DNA from: Pseudomonas asplenii | GTDB taxonomy: Bacteria > Pseudomonadota > Gammaproteobacteria > Pseudomonadales > Pseudomonadaceae | Direction of reading: 5' to 3' | Length of the DNA stretch: 64,000 bases | Assembly (NCBI RefSeq): GCF_001293465.1 | Contig: NZ_JSYZ01000014.1 | Span: 186,001-250,000, forward strand | Shown: positions 16,368-26,011 of the stretch, piece by piece | How the letters are laid out: each line of letters opens with the position of its first letter | Numbering within the stretch: position 1 is the first letter of the stretch | Program-made: the position numbers and the translations under genes | The notes under the pieces: model-generated | The model's database searches: none | What the model saw: only the letters and a program-made list of their open reading frames with translations | What the model was told of the DNA's origin: nothing

Positions 16368-18131
16368 ATGCATGCCATCAGCTTTATTCAGGACCTGGCC
16401 GTGATCATGCTGGTGGCGGGCGTGGTGACCATCCTGTTCCACCGCTTCAAGCAGCCGGTGGTGCTCGGCTATATCGTCGCCGGTTTCATCATCGGCCCGC
16501 ACACCCCGCCGTTCGGCCTGATCCATGACGAGGACACCATCAAGACCCTGGCCGAGCTCGGGGTGATTTTCCTGATGTTCTGCCTGGGGCTGGAGTTCAG
16601 CCTGGGCAAGCTGTTCAAGGTCGGCGCGACGGCGTTCATCGCCGCGTTCCTGGAAATCGTGCTGATGATCTGGATCGGCTACGAGATCGGCCGCTGGTTC
16701 GACTGGAACACCATGGACTCGCTGTTTCTCGGCGCGATCCTGGCGATTTCCTCGACCACCATCATCGTCAAGGCGCTCAATGATCTGAAGATGAAGAACC
16801 AGCGCTTTGCGCAACTGATCTTCGGCGTGCTGATCGTCGAGGACATTCTCGGCATCGGCATCATCGCCCTGTTGTCGAGCATTGCCGTCAGTGGCACGGT
16901 GAGTTCCGGCGAAGTGTTCTCCACCGTCGGCAAGCTGTCGCTGTTCATGATCGTCGCGCTGGTCATCGGTATCCTGCTGGTGCCACGTCTGCTGGCCTAT
17001 GTCGCCCGTTTCGAAAGCAACGAGATGCTGCTGATCACCGTGCTGGGCCTGTGTTTCGGTTTCTGCCTGCTGGTGGTGAAGCTCGAGTACAGCATGGTGC
17101 TGGGGGCGTTCCTGATCGGTGCGATCATGGCCGAGTCGCGCCAGTTGCTGAAGATCGAGCGCCTGATCGAGCCGGTTCGCGACCTGTTCAGCGCGATCTT
17201 CTTCGTCGCCATCGGCCTGATGCTCGATCCGGCGGTACTGCTCGAATACGCCTGGCCGATCGCGGTGATCACCGTCGCGGTGGTGCTGGGCAAGATGGTC
17301 TCCTGCGGACTGGGCGCGTTCATCGCCGGCAACGATGGCCGCACCTCGCTGCGGGTGGGCATGGGGCTGTCACAGATCGGCGAGTTTTCCTTCATCATCG
17401 CCGCACTGGGGATGACCCTGCAGGTCACCAGTCACTTCCTCTATCCGGTGGCCGTGGCGGTCTCGGTGATTACCACCCTGCTCACACCGTACCTGATCCG
17501 CGCGGCCGACCCGCTGTCGCTGAAGCTCGCCGCCGTGGTGCCGCGCCGCATGGGCCGGGTGTTCGGCCTGTATGGCGAATGGCTGCGCAGCATCCAGCCC
17601 CAGGGCGAAGGCGCGCTGCTGGCCTCGCTGATCCGCAAGATCCTGCTGCAGGTGGGGGTGAACCTGGCGCTGGTGGTGGCGATCTTCTTTGCCGGCGGCT
17701 TTTTCGCCCAGCCGATCGCCACCTATCTGCAAGGCTGGGTCAGTGAACCGAGCTGGCACAAGGCATTGATCTGGGGTGGCGCGCTGCTGCTGTCGCTGCC
17801 CTTTCTGATTGCCGCCTACCGCAAGCTCAAGGCGCTGTCGATGCTGCTGGCGGAGATGGGGGTGAAGCCGGACGTGGCCGGGCGGCATACCCAGCGCGTG
17901 CGCCGGGTGATCGCCGAGGTGATTCCGCTGCTGTCGCTGCTGGTGATCTTCCTGCTGTTGTCGGCGCTGTCGGCGAGCATTCTGCCCACCAGCGAACTGC
18001 TGATGCTGATCGCGGTGGTCGCTGCGGCGGTGGCGGCGCTGCTCTGGCGCTGGTTCGTCCGCGTGCATACGCGGATGCAGGTGGCCCTGCTGGAGACGCT
18101 GGAGAACAACAGGGACTCGGCGGGGCACTGA
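16368..18131 (+). CDS. CPA2 monovalent cation:proton antiporter (KefB/YbaL-like)
   Basis: A 587-residue membrane protein. Residues 1-380 form the Na/H exchanger domain with about twelve segments, including FLMFCLGLEFS, the acidic VEDILGIG and SQIGEFSF. In place of the TrkA-N nucleotide-binding domain of KefB it has about four more hydrophobic segments (440-570), so its gating must differ. It likely exchanges K+ or Na+ for protons at the inner membrane. AAGGAG precedes the ATG at 16368; the frame from 16296 is noncoding. Confidence 0.8.
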   Translation: MHAISFIQDLAVIMLVAGVVTILFHRFKQPVVLGYIVAGFIIGPHTPPFGLIHDEDTIKTLAELGVIFLMFCLGLEFSLGKLFKVGATAFIAAFLEIVLMIWIGYEIGRWFDWNTMDSLFLGAILAISSTTIIVKALNDLKMKNQRFAQLIFGVLIVEDILGIGIIALLSSIAVSGTVSSGEVFSTVGKLSLFMIVALVIGILLVPRLLAYVARFESNEMLLITVLGLCFGFCLLVVKLEYSMVLGAFLIGAIMAESRQLLKIERLIEPVRDLFSAIFFVAIGLMLDPAVLLEYAWPIAVITVAVVLGKMVSCGLGAFIAGNDGRTSLRVGMGLSQIGEFSFIIAALGMTLQVTSHFLYPVAVAVSVITTLLTPYLIRAADPLSLKLAAVVPRRMGRVFGLYGEWLRSIQPQGEGALLASLIRKILLQVGVNLALVVAIFFAGGFFAQPIATYLQGWVSEPSWHKALIWGGALLLSLPFLIAAYRKLKALSMLLAEMGVKPDVAGRHTQRVRRVIAEVIPLLSLLVIFLLLSALSASILPTSELLMLIAVVAAAVAALLWRWFVRVHTRMQVALLETLENNRDSAGH

Positions 18132-18143
18132 GGCCTCAGGGTG

Positions 18144-18163
18144 CCCCGCCGATTCCGGCGGGG
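18144..18163. terminator. Hairpin between antiporter and SUKH genes
   Basis: CCCCGCCG-ATTC-CGGCGGGG, an 8-bp stem between two convergent genes that end at 18131 and 18166. No clear T tract on either strand. Confidence 0.55.
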
Positions 18164-18165
18164 TG

Positions 18166-18573
18166 TCAGCTTTCCAGCCAGACGTCCCGCGCCCAGTGCC
18201 AGACCGACTCCCAGGACTCTTCGGTGATCAGTTCCTCTTCGCCGGACCACAGCACCACAGTGCCGTCCTCCTCGACGCAGTAGTAGTCGTCACCGTCCTG
18301 GCAGATCGGGATCAGGTCCCGCGGCACGCCGCTGTCCCAGGCGTTGGCCGCCACTTCCGGCAGGTAGGTGTGGGATTGCGGGTCGGTGACGGTCACCGGC
18401 TCCAGGCTGCCGTAGACCACGTCGCTGACGGTCAGCAGGAATTCCTTGAAGACGAAGGGGATGTTGATGAACAGCTCCTCTTCGATCTCGACCAACTGAT
18501 CCTCGTCGGGCAACTCCAGTGGCACCGGTACGGGTTCGTTGGCTTCACGCAATTGTTCGATAACTTCTTCCAC
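18166..18573 (-). CDS. SMI1/KNR4 (SUKH) family protein
   Basis: A very acidic 135-residue protein with the SUKH pattern: PLELPDEDQLVEIEEEL, the FVFKEFLLTVSDVVYGSLEP core and the WSGEEE segment. SUKH proteins are often immunity proteins to contact-dependent toxins, but stand-alone copies in Pseudomonas are of unknown role. No toxin lies nearby. Followed downstream by a hairpin shared with the antiporter gene. Confidence 0.75.
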   Translation of the reverse strand: MEEVIEQLREANEPVPVPLELPDEDQLVEIEEELFINIPFVFKEFLLTVSDVVYGSLEPVTVTDPQSHTYLPEVAANAWDSGVPRDLIPICQDGDDYYCVEEDGTVVLWSGEEELITEESWESVWHWARDVWLES

Positions 18574-18656
18574 GGCCTCGATCCTCTTGCTGCATGGCGC
18601 GGTTGGGTATGACGCGTTTTATACAGTAGCTCGTTACAAGTGCAATCGTGAAATGC

Positions 18657-18680
18657 AAAACCCCGGACAAGTCCGGGGTT
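18657..18680 (-). terminator. Intrinsic terminator of the Tim44-like gene
   Basis: Stem CCCCGGAC-AA-GTCCGGGG at 18661-18678. On the minus strand the hairpin is followed by TTTTGC. It lies 29 bases beyond the stop of the Tim44-like gene. Confidence 0.75.
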
Positions 18681-18706
18681 CTGATGTATCAGACAACGCG
18701 CCTGGA

Positions 18707-19573
18707 TCAAACGTTCTGGCGGATACCGGCGACCAGCCAAGGCTGGTTGTCGCCTGGCAGGCGCTCCATGTTCCAGCTTTCGCTGAACACTTCGCCCTGG
18801 TCGAAACGCGAGGTTTTCGACACGCCGCTGAAGGTCAGGGTGGCGATGGTCTTGTCGGCACGGTCATCCACGCCGTCCAGTTGCACCTGCAGGTTGTCGA
18901 TGTAGGTGGACTGGAAGCCGTCGCCCAGGCTGGCGCGTTCCTGCCTGAGGAACTGCAGCATTTGCGGGGTCACGAACTCGGCGATCTTGTCCATTTCGTT
19001 GGCGTCCCAGTGCTGCTGCAGCGCCTGGAAGTGGCTGCGGGCGGCTTCCAGGAAGCGCTCCTCGTTGAACCAGGCCGGGGCGTTGATCACGCGGCGCGGC
19101 GCGGCGGAACCACCGAAGATCGGGTTCTGGGCAGGAGCCGGTTGCTCGAACACTTCACGCTGGTACGGCGCGCCGGCTGGAGCCATTTGCTCCTGCTGCT
19201 TGCGGCGACGGGAGGCAATGAAGCGGAAGATCACGAAGGCGATGACCGCCATGATCAGGATGTCGAAGAACTGCATGCCCTGGAAACCGCCGCCCATGAA
19301 CATGGACGCCAGCAGGCCGCCAGCGGCGATACCGGCCAATGGGCCCAACCAGCGCGAGGCGCCGCCTGCCTTGGCTGCCGCACCTGCGGCACCCGCTGCG
19401 CCAGCCGTGGCGGCTGCACCGCCGGCAGCGCCAGTGGCAGGGGCCATCTGGCTGGTTTGGTGGGTCGGTGCCGACCCCGCGCTTTTACCGCCGCCAAAGC
19501 GCTTGGCGTTGGCGTCGAGGCTCATCGTCAGGCCGATGCAGAGCGCCAGGGCGATGCTAAGAAAACGTTGCAT
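18707..19573 (-). CDS. Tim44-like domain membrane protein
   Basis: A 288-residue protein with a signal or first membrane segment (1-23), a long Ala/Gly-rich stretch (about 45-75), one or two hydrophobic segments (75-120), and a C-terminal Tim44-like domain (about 160-288, starting WFNEERFLEAARSHFQALQ). Bacterial Tim44-like proteins have no settled role. It ends before a strong terminator and starts from its own 330-base upstream region. Confidence 0.82.
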   Translation of the reverse strand: MQRFLSIALALCIGLTMSLDANAKRFGGGKSAGSAPTHQTSQMAPATGAAGGAAATAGAAGAAGAAAKAGGASRWLGPLAGIAAGGLLASMFMGGGFQGMQFFDILIMAVIAFVIFRFIASRRRKQQEQMAPAGAPYQREVFEQPAPAQNPIFGGSAAPRRVINAPAWFNEERFLEAARSHFQALQQHWDANEMDKIAEFVTPQMLQFLRQERASLGDGFQSTYIDNLQVQLDGVDDRADKTIATLTFSGVSKTSRFDQGEVFSESWNMERLPGDNQPWLVAGIRQNV

Positions 19574-19908
19574 AAAGGGTATTCCCGTTTGTGGAGTGCA
19601 CGCGTGTCATACTGCACAGGTGAATTGTTACTGGCTAGCGAGAGAGTGTTTCCGGCTTTTGCCTGAATCCTCTCACCTCAATGCTGAATATTTCATGAAA
19701 GCCAGTAGGTCCAATGTTCATTGGGTTGTTGGCTTGTCTTTAGATCTTGTATGAAATTTCCAATTCGCCACCCCTCCTGTAGGAGCCGGGCTTGCCCGCG
19801 AAGCTTTTAGCGATCTCAAGGGCCCCTTCGCGGGCAAGCCCGGCTCCTACAGGGGCGCGGCGGTGCCCAAGGCGTTTCAACACCACAAGGCTGTGTGCCC
19901 CGGAAGCG
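19574..19908. repeat. 335-base intergenic region with a near-perfect REP palindrome
   Basis: The region holds the Tim44-gene promoter side and, at 19776-19853, a REP with arms CCTGTAGGAGCCGGGCTTG and the exact complement. I see no gene in the rest. Confidence 0.7.
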
Positions 19909-20349
19909 TCAGCGCCGCAGCGCCAGCAGGACTACGCCGCCGGTAATCATGCCGATACCGGCCCATTGCCGCAGGTCGAGCCTTTCGCCCAGCAGCAGGA
20001 CGCCGATGATCGCCACCAGCACCACGCTGAGCTTGTCCACCGGCGCCACCAGCGACGCCGGGCCGGCTTTCAGCGCACGGAAGTAGCAGAGCCAGGAAGC
20101 ACCGGTGGCCAGGCCCGACAGCAGCAGGAACAGGTAGCTCTTGCCGGAGATCGACCTCAGGGACTGATATTGGCCCGTGGCGTACAAAATCAAGGCCAGG
20201 CTGATCAGCACCACCACCGTGCGCAGCAGGGTGGCGAAGTCCGAGTTGACGTTATCGATGCCGATCTTCGCGAAGATCGCGGTCAATGCGGCGAAGGTCG
20301 CCGACAGCAGCGCCCAGAATGTCCACGAGGAAAAGAAGCCAGGGCCCAT
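19909..20349 (-). CDS. Single-domain EamA/DMT transporter
   Basis: A 146-residue protein with four to five hydrophobic segments, corresponding to one EamA unit. Typical EamA exporters have two units and about 290 residues; short ones work as dimers, as in EmrE-like or YdcZ-like proteins. The end segment LLGERLDLRQWAGIGMITGG is the EamA signature. The ATG at 20349 has GGGAG upstream. Substrate unknown. Confidence 0.8.
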   Translation of the reverse strand: MGPGFFSSWTFWALLSATFAALTAIFAKIGIDNVNSDFATLLRTVVVLISLALILYATGQYQSLRSISGKSYLFLLLSGLATGASWLCYFRALKAGPASLVAPVDKLSVVLVAIIGVLLLGERLDLRQWAGIGMITGGVVLLALRR

Positions 20350-20380
20350 GGTGTCGCACTCCCGCAGAGTGAATTCGATT

Positions 20381-20488
20381 CGATCGTTCCCACGCATCGC
20401 GTGGGCCTGCATCCGGTACCGCCCTGCGTGACAGGGAATGGACGCCGAGCGTCCCGGGCGGCGCTCCCACGCGGAACGTGGGAGCGAT
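20381..20488. repeat. Dispersed palindromic repeat (CGTTCCCACG type)
   Basis: Begins GATCGTTCCCACGC and ends with GCGGAACGTGGGAGCGATC, with inner dyads around the CGTGGG and GACGCC segments. It is a second Pseudomonas repeat family distinct from the REP type, placed between the EamA gene and uvrD. Confidence 0.65.
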
Positions 20489-20508
20489 CCTGGTTTCTGC
20501 CTTGCCGC

Positions 20509-22692
20509 TTAAATGGCTTCGAGCTTGGCGTAGCCGAGCATCAGCCACTTGCTGCCTTCGCTGAAGTTGACCTGGACCCGTGCCTGGGCGCCGGAGCCCT
20601 CGAAGTTGAGGATCACGCCGTCACCAAAGATGCTGTGGCGTACCGCCTGGCCGAGGCTGAAGCCGGTCTGCGGAATCTCGCTGCCGCTGAACAGGCTGCT
20701 GGCCTGCTGCTGGCTGCCACCGAACGGCCGGCTGACGCTGTTGGACAGGCGCACTTCCTGCACCAGGCCCTTCGGTACTTCACGTACGAAGCGCGACACC
20801 TTGTTGTAGGTCTCGCTGCCATACAGCCGACGGGTTTCCGCGTAGGTCATGACCAGGTTCTGCATCGCCCGGGTGATGCCGACATACGCCAGCCGACGCT
20901 CTTCCTCCAGGCGGCCGGGCTCCTCCAGGCTCATCTTGTGGGGGAACAGGCCTTCTTCCATGCCCACCAGGAACACGTAGGGGAATTCCAGGCCCTTGGC
21001 GCTGTGCAGGGTCATCAGCTGGATGCTGTCTTCGTGCTCGTCGGCCTGGGCATCGCCGGCTTCCAGCGAGGCATGGCCGAGGAACGCCGCCAGCGGCGAC
21101 AGGTCTTCCTCGCCCTCGGCGGCCTCGAAGTTGCGCGCCGCACTGACCAGTTCCTCGAGGTTTTCCACCCGGGCCTGGCCTTTCTCGCCTTTTTCCGCCT
21201 CGTGATAGGCGATCAGGCCGGACTGCTCGATGACGATCTGGGTCATCAGGTGCAGCGGGCTGTCCTGGGTCCTGGCGGCCAGGTTCTCGATCAGCTCGAT
21301 GAAGGCCCCGAGCGCGCTGGCGGCCCGGCCGGTCACGCCCTTGTTGGCGATCAGCTGGGCCATGGCCTCCCACATCGACACATTGCTGTGGCGGGCGTGT
21401 TCGCGGATGGCCTCGACGGTCTTCTCGCCGATGCCGCGGGCCGGGACGTTGATCACCCGCTCCAGCGCCGCATCGTTGCCCCGGCCTTCGAGCAGGCGCA
21501 GGTAGGCCATGGCGTTCTTGATCTCGGCCCGTTCGAAGAAGCGCTGGCCACCGTAGATCCGGTAGGGGATGCGCTCGCGCAGCAGGGCTTCTTCCAGCAC
21601 CCGTGACTGGGCGTTGGAGCGGTAGAGAATGGCGATGTCGCTGCGCGCCAGGCCGGTCTTCAGCGCGCTTTCGATGGTTTCCACCACGTAGCGCGCCTCG
21701 TCGTGTTCGTTGAAGGCGGCGTAGAGGTTGATCGCCTCGCCGTCGCCGCCGTCGGTCCACAGCTCCTTGCCCAGGCGCCCGGTATTGTTGGCGATCAGGG
21801 CGTTGGCGGCCTTGAGGATTCCGGCGGTGGAGCGGTAGTTCTGCTCCAGGCGGATGGTCTCGGCGTCCGGGAAATCGTCGGAGTACTGGTAGATGTTCTC
21901 GATCTTCGCGCCGCGCCAGCCGTAGATCGACTGGTCGTCGTCACCGACCACCATCAGGCTGTCGCCGCCCTTGGCGAGCATGCGCAACCAGGCGTACTGC
22001 ACGGCGTTGGTGTCCTGGAACTCGTCCACCAGGATGTGCCGGAAACGCTTCTGGTAGTGCTCGAGCAGGCCCGGGTGGTCGCGCCACAGGTCCAGGGCGC
22101 GCAGCAGCAGCTCGGAGAAGTCGATCACGTTGGCCCGGGCGCAGGCGGCCTCGTAGGCCTCGTAGATGCTGCGCATGGTCGCCAGGAACAGGTCGCCGCT
22201 GGCCTGGATATGCTGCGGGCGCAGGCCCTCGTCCTTCTGCCCGTTGATGAACCACTGGGCCTGGCGGGCCGGCCAGCGCTGCTCGTCCAGGCCCAGGTCG
22301 CGGATCACCCGCTTGACCAGCCGCTGCTGGTCGTCGCTGTCGAGGATCTGGAAGGTCTGGCTCAGCCCGGCTTCCTGCCAGTGCGCCCGCAACAGGCGGT
22401 GCGCCAGGCCGTGGAAGGTGCCGACCCACATGCCGGCCGGGCTGATGCCCATCAACTGCTCGATGCGGTGGCGCATCTCGGCAGCGGCCTTGTTGGTGAA
22501 GGTCACCGACAGGATCGAGTAGGGCGAGGCGTTCTCGACCTGGATCAGCCAGGCGATACGGTGCACCAGCACCCGGGTCTTACCGGAGCCGGCGCCAGCC
22601 AGGACCAACTGACGACCAACGGGGGCGGCTACGGCCTGGCGTTGGGCGTCGTTGAGGGAGTTCAGCAGGAGGGAGAGGTCATCGTTGCGCAT
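20509..22692 (-). CDS. uvrD: DNA helicase II UvrD
   Basis: A 727-residue SF1 3'-5' helicase for nucleotide excision and mismatch repair. Motif I AGAGSGKTRVLVHR (about 33-46), Ia FTNKAAAEMR, II VDEFQDTN, III VVGDDDQSIYGWRGA, IV LEQNYRS, V TLHSAKGLEF and VI VGITRA are all present, plus a C-terminal Tudor-like tail. Length fits the family. I see no LexA-type operator upstream. Confidence 0.95.
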   Translation of the reverse strand: MRNDDLSLLLNSLNDAQRQAVAAPVGRQLVLAGAGSGKTRVLVHRIAWLIQVENASPYSILSVTFTNKAAAEMRHRIEQLMGISPAGMWVGTFHGLAHRLLRAHWQEAGLSQTFQILDSDDQQRLVKRVIRDLGLDEQRWPARQAQWFINGQKDEGLRPQHIQASGDLFLATMRSIYEAYEAACARANVIDFSELLLRALDLWRDHPGLLEHYQKRFRHILVDEFQDTNAVQYAWLRMLAKGGDSLMVVGDDDQSIYGWRGAKIENIYQYSDDFPDAETIRLEQNYRSTAGILKAANALIANNTGRLGKELWTDGGDGEAINLYAAFNEHDEARYVVETIESALKTGLARSDIAILYRSNAQSRVLEEALLRERIPYRIYGGQRFFERAEIKNAMAYLRLLEGRGNDAALERVINVPARGIGEKTVEAIREHARHSNVSMWEAMAQLIANKGVTGRAASALGAFIELIENLAARTQDSPLHLMTQIVIEQSGLIAYHEAEKGEKGQARVENLEELVSAARNFEAAEGEEDLSPLAAFLGHASLEAGDAQADEHEDSIQLMTLHSAKGLEFPYVFLVGMEEGLFPHKMSLEEPGRLEEERRLAYVGITRAMQNLVMTYAETRRLYGSETYNKVSRFVREVPKGLVQEVRLSNSVSRPFGGSQQQASSLFSGSEIPQTGFSLGQAVRHSIFGDGVILNFEGSGAQARVQVNFSEGSKWLMLGYAKLEAI

Positions 22693-22906
22693 CGGCGCAT
22701 TCTAGGGTGCTGGCTACGGGTGGGCAAACCCTAATGCCGGGCGGTCGAGGCCGTGGCCGACGAAAAAACCGGCGTGATGACGACCGGCGGGTCATCGGCC
22801 GCAGGCGGCGCAATAGCTGACTTTGTCCGGTGTGGAAGGGTCTATCGCGGGAAAATCCATTACATTTTATGACTTGGAGCAGTTTGGTCCGGCCGGAGGC
22901 TTGTGT

Positions 22907-25828
22907 ATGCTCCTGCGACATTTATGGCTCAACCATTATAAGAACAATGCCCATATGACACACAGCTCCGACACGCTGAGCCCCTCCGTGGAGGCCGGGC
23001 GGGTGATCCGCAAGCAGTTCGCCACCGAGTTGGCGGTCGAGCGCACACGCCTGCTGTACCAGGGCTCGTTGCTGCCCACCCTGTTCATGCTGATCAACGG
23101 TCTGGTCTGCGCCTGGCTGCTCTGGAGCCCGCAGCGTTACCTGCTGGTCAGCATCTGGATGGTCTGGCTGATGGCGCTGGTGGCCTTGCGCGTGATCCAG
23201 GTCGCGGCGTTCGATTCGGCCATTCCCAGCCGGCAGGCCCAGCCGATCTGGCGCCGGATGTTCCTGCTCGGCTCCGCCGTCAGTGGCCTGACCCTGGCCT
23301 GCGCCGGCATCGCCCTGGTGCCTACCGACAGTTTTCTCCAGCAGGCCTGGGTATTCGGCCTGATCGGCGCGGCCACCCTGTCTGCCAGCATCGCCTATGC
23401 CGTGAGCTTTCCGGCGTTCCTCACCTTCACCTTGTCCTGCCTGCTGCCTGCCATCGGCTACCTGTTCTGGGAGGGTGATGGCGCCCGCCAGGGCTGGGGC
23501 TGGCTCGGACTGATCCTGCTGGCCTCCCTCAGCGTGGTGGCATTGCAGGTCAATCGGCTGATCGAGCGCGGCCTGCTGCGGCGCTTCCAGAACCAGGCGC
23601 TGATCGAGAACCTGCAGCAGGCCCAGGCCCGCAGCGAGCAGCTCAACCAGGAGCTGGCCCGCGAGGTCGAGCAACGCCGCCGGGCTGAACTGGAACTGCG
23701 CGAGGCCCAGGCCGAGCTGGAAAACCGTGTCGCCCAGCGCAGCCGGGAGCTGGACCTGGCGAACCAGGCCCTGACCAAGAGCGAAACGCGCCTGGCGCTC
23801 GCCCTGCAGGCCAGCGAACTCGGCCTGTGGGACTGGAACCTGCAGACCGACGAGGTGCACCACACCCAACTCAAGGAGCTGTTCGGCCTCGACCCCGAAT
23901 ACGTCACGGCCATGCTCAGCCACCTCAAGCCGCGCCTGCACCCCGAGGACCTGCCGGCGCTCAAGCGCGCCCTGGTGGAGCACCTCAAGGGCCGCAGCGA
24001 GGACTATGTCATCGAATACCGCATACGCCATGGCGACGGCCACTGGGTCTGGATCGAGGACCGCGGCCGGGCGGTGGAACGTAGTGCCAGCGGTCGCGTA
24101 CTACGAATGGTCGGTACCCGGCGCGATATCAGCTCGCACAAGGAGCTGGAGGCGCAGCGGCAACTGGCCGCGACGGTGTTCGAGGCCGCCAGTGAAGGCA
24201 TCGTGATCTTCGACCCGAACTACGCGCTGCTGGCGGTCAACCAGGCGTTCAGCCGGGTCACCGGCTACCAGATCGAGGACATGCTGGGGCGCAACGTCGT
24301 CGAACTGCCTTGCAGCCGCGACGCCCGTCGGCATTACTCGATGATCCACCAATCCCTGGAGCAGTACGGCAGTTGGCAGGGCGAACTGGTGGAGGCGCGC
24401 AAGAACGGCGAGCTGTATCCGCAGTGGCTGCAACTGAATACCGTGCGCGACAAGCGGGGGAAAGTCAGCCATATCGTGGGCTTCTTCGCCGATCTGTCGG
24501 CGCGGCGCGAATCCGAAGAGCGCATGCGCTACCTGACTCATTACGACGAGCTGACCGGCCTGGCCAACCGCTCGCTGTTCAAGGAGCGTCTGCGCGAGGC
24601 CAATCAGCGGGCCCGCCAGGAAGGGCGCAGCCTGGCGCTGCTGCATATCAACCTGGATCGCTTCAAGCTGCTCAACGACAGCCTAGGCCATGAAGTCGCC
24701 GACCAGTTGTTGCAGAAGATGGCCCGGCGCCTGGTGAACGCGCTGCCGGAGGCGAACACCATCGCCCGCCTGTCCGGTGACGAGTTCGCGGTGCTGTTCG
24801 ATGCCTACGGCACGCTGTCCAGCCTGGCCAGGATGGCGACGCGGCTGCTCGGCAAGCTGCGCCTGCCGGTGACGGTGGAAGGGCATGAGCTGGTGGTCAG
24901 CGCTTCCATGGGTATCAGCCTGTTGCCGGACAGCGCCCGGGAAATCCCGGCGCTGGTCAGCCAGTCGAACATCGCCATGCAACATGCCAAGCACCTGGGC
25001 GGCAACAACTTCCAGTTCTATACCGAAAGCCTGCAGGCCAGCACCCTGGAGCGCCTGCAACTGGAGAACCAGTTGCGCAAGGCCATCGAGGAACAGCAAC
25101 TGAGCGTGTTCTACCAACCCAAGCTGTGCCTCGCCACCGGTCGCCTGAACGCCGCCGAAGCGCTGGTGCGCTGGGAGCATCCGACCATGGGCCGGGTGCC
25201 GCCCGGGGACTTCATCGGGCTGGCCGAGGAAACCGGGCTGATCGGTCCGATCGGCGAGTTCGTGTTGCGCCGGGCCTGCTGGCAGGCGTGTGAGTGGCAG
25301 CGCCAGGGCCTGCCGGCGATGCGGGTGTCGGTGAACCTGTCGGTGCACCAGTTGCGCCAGGGCAAGCTGGTCAGCCTGGTGCGTCAGGTCCTGGAGGAAA
25401 GCGGGCTGGCGCCGCACCTGCTGGAACTGGAACTGACGGAAAGCCAGTTGCTCGACAGCGTCGAGCACATCATCGCGACCTTCCAGCAACTGCGCGACCT
25501 GGGCGTGAAGCTGGCCATCGACGATTTCGGCACCGGCTATTCGTCCCTGAGTTACCTCAAGCGCTTCCCGGTGGACTACGTGAAGATCGACCAGGCCTTC
25601 ATCCGCGGCCTGGACGAAGGCAGTGAAGACGCCGCGATCACCCGGGCAATCATCGCCATGGCCCACAGCCTGGGCCTGAAAGTGGTGGCCGAGGGCGTGG
25701 AAAACCCGCAGCAACTGGAGTTCCTCAAGCTGCACGGCTGCGACGAGGTGCAGGGCTACCTGATCAGCCGGCCGGTGGAGGCCGCGGAGTTGGTGCGGCT
25801 GCTGCTCGACGATCAGCGCGCCGTCTGA
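22907..25828 (+). CDS. Membrane GGDEF-EAL protein with two PAS domains
   Basis: A 973-residue c-di-GMP signalling protein. From this start, about 50-210 hold five or six membrane segments, 210-285 a coiled coil, 290-405 a PAS with PAC region (MVGTRRDISSHKE), 415-535 a second PAS, 545-700 a GGDEF domain and 715-965 an EAL domain. The synthase motif reads SGDEF, not GGDEF. The phosphodiesterase side is intact: EALVRWEHP, ELTESQL, IDDFGTGYSSLSYLK and EGVE. It is therefore more likely to degrade c-di-GMP. The start at 22907 has GGAGG 7 bases upstream; a start at 22955 is an alternative. It is divergent from uvrD. Confidence 0.85.
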   Translation: MLLRHLWLNHYKNNAHMTHSSDTLSPSVEAGRVIRKQFATELAVERTRLLYQGSLLPTLFMLINGLVCAWLLWSPQRYLLVSIWMVWLMALVALRVIQVAAFDSAIPSRQAQPIWRRMFLLGSAVSGLTLACAGIALVPTDSFLQQAWVFGLIGAATLSASIAYAVSFPAFLTFTLSCLLPAIGYLFWEGDGARQGWGWLGLILLASLSVVALQVNRLIERGLLRRFQNQALIENLQQAQARSEQLNQELAREVEQRRRAELELREAQAELENRVAQRSRELDLANQALTKSETRLALALQASELGLWDWNLQTDEVHHTQLKELFGLDPEYVTAMLSHLKPRLHPEDLPALKRALVEHLKGRSEDYVIEYRIRHGDGHWVWIEDRGRAVERSASGRVLRMVGTRRDISSHKELEAQRQLAATVFEAASEGIVIFDPNYALLAVNQAFSRVTGYQIEDMLGRNVVELPCSRDARRHYSMIHQSLEQYGSWQGELVEARKNGELYPQWLQLNTVRDKRGKVSHIVGFFADLSARRESEERMRYLTHYDELTGLANRSLFKERLREANQRARQEGRSLALLHINLDRFKLLNDSLGHEVADQLLQKMARRLVNALPEANTIARLSGDEFAVLFDAYGTLSSLARMATRLLGKLRLPVTVEGHELVVSASMGISLLPDSAREIPALVSQSNIAMQHAKHLGGNNFQFYTESLQASTLERLQLENQLRKAIEEQQLSVFYQPKLCLATGRLNAAEALVRWEHPTMGRVPPGDFIGLAEETGLIGPIGEFVLRRACWQACEWQRQGLPAMRVSVNLSVHQLRQGKLVSLVRQVLEESGLAPHLLELELTESQLLDSVEHIIATFQQLRDLGVKLAIDDFGTGYSSLSYLKRFPVDYVKIDQAFIRGLDEGSEDAAITRAIIAMAHSLGLKVVAEGVENPQQLEFLKLHGCDEVQGYLISRPVEAAELVRLLLDDQRAV

Positions 25829-25949
25829 ATCACGGCGCACTGACGCCCGATCATTGCCGCCGCCAACCGCCCAAGGCGGCCATTGCCCGGCGAAACCGGC
25901 TCCTGAAACCGTATTCGCCAACGCAATGAACAGGCAAGCCGCGATTTCA

Positions 25950-25964
25950 TGTAGTATAACTACA
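25950..25964. promoter_or_regulatory. HexR-type operator upstream of the RpiR gene
   Basis: TGTAGT-ATA-ACTACA, a perfect 6-bp dyad that fits the published HexR form TGTARTW..WAYTACA. It lies 47 bases before the TTG start, consistent with autoregulation by the adjacent RpiR-family regulator. Confidence 0.7.
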
Positions 25965-26011
25965 AGAATGCTACATCCCAGGCGTTCGCCCATAACAATC
26001 GAGTCCAGCCC

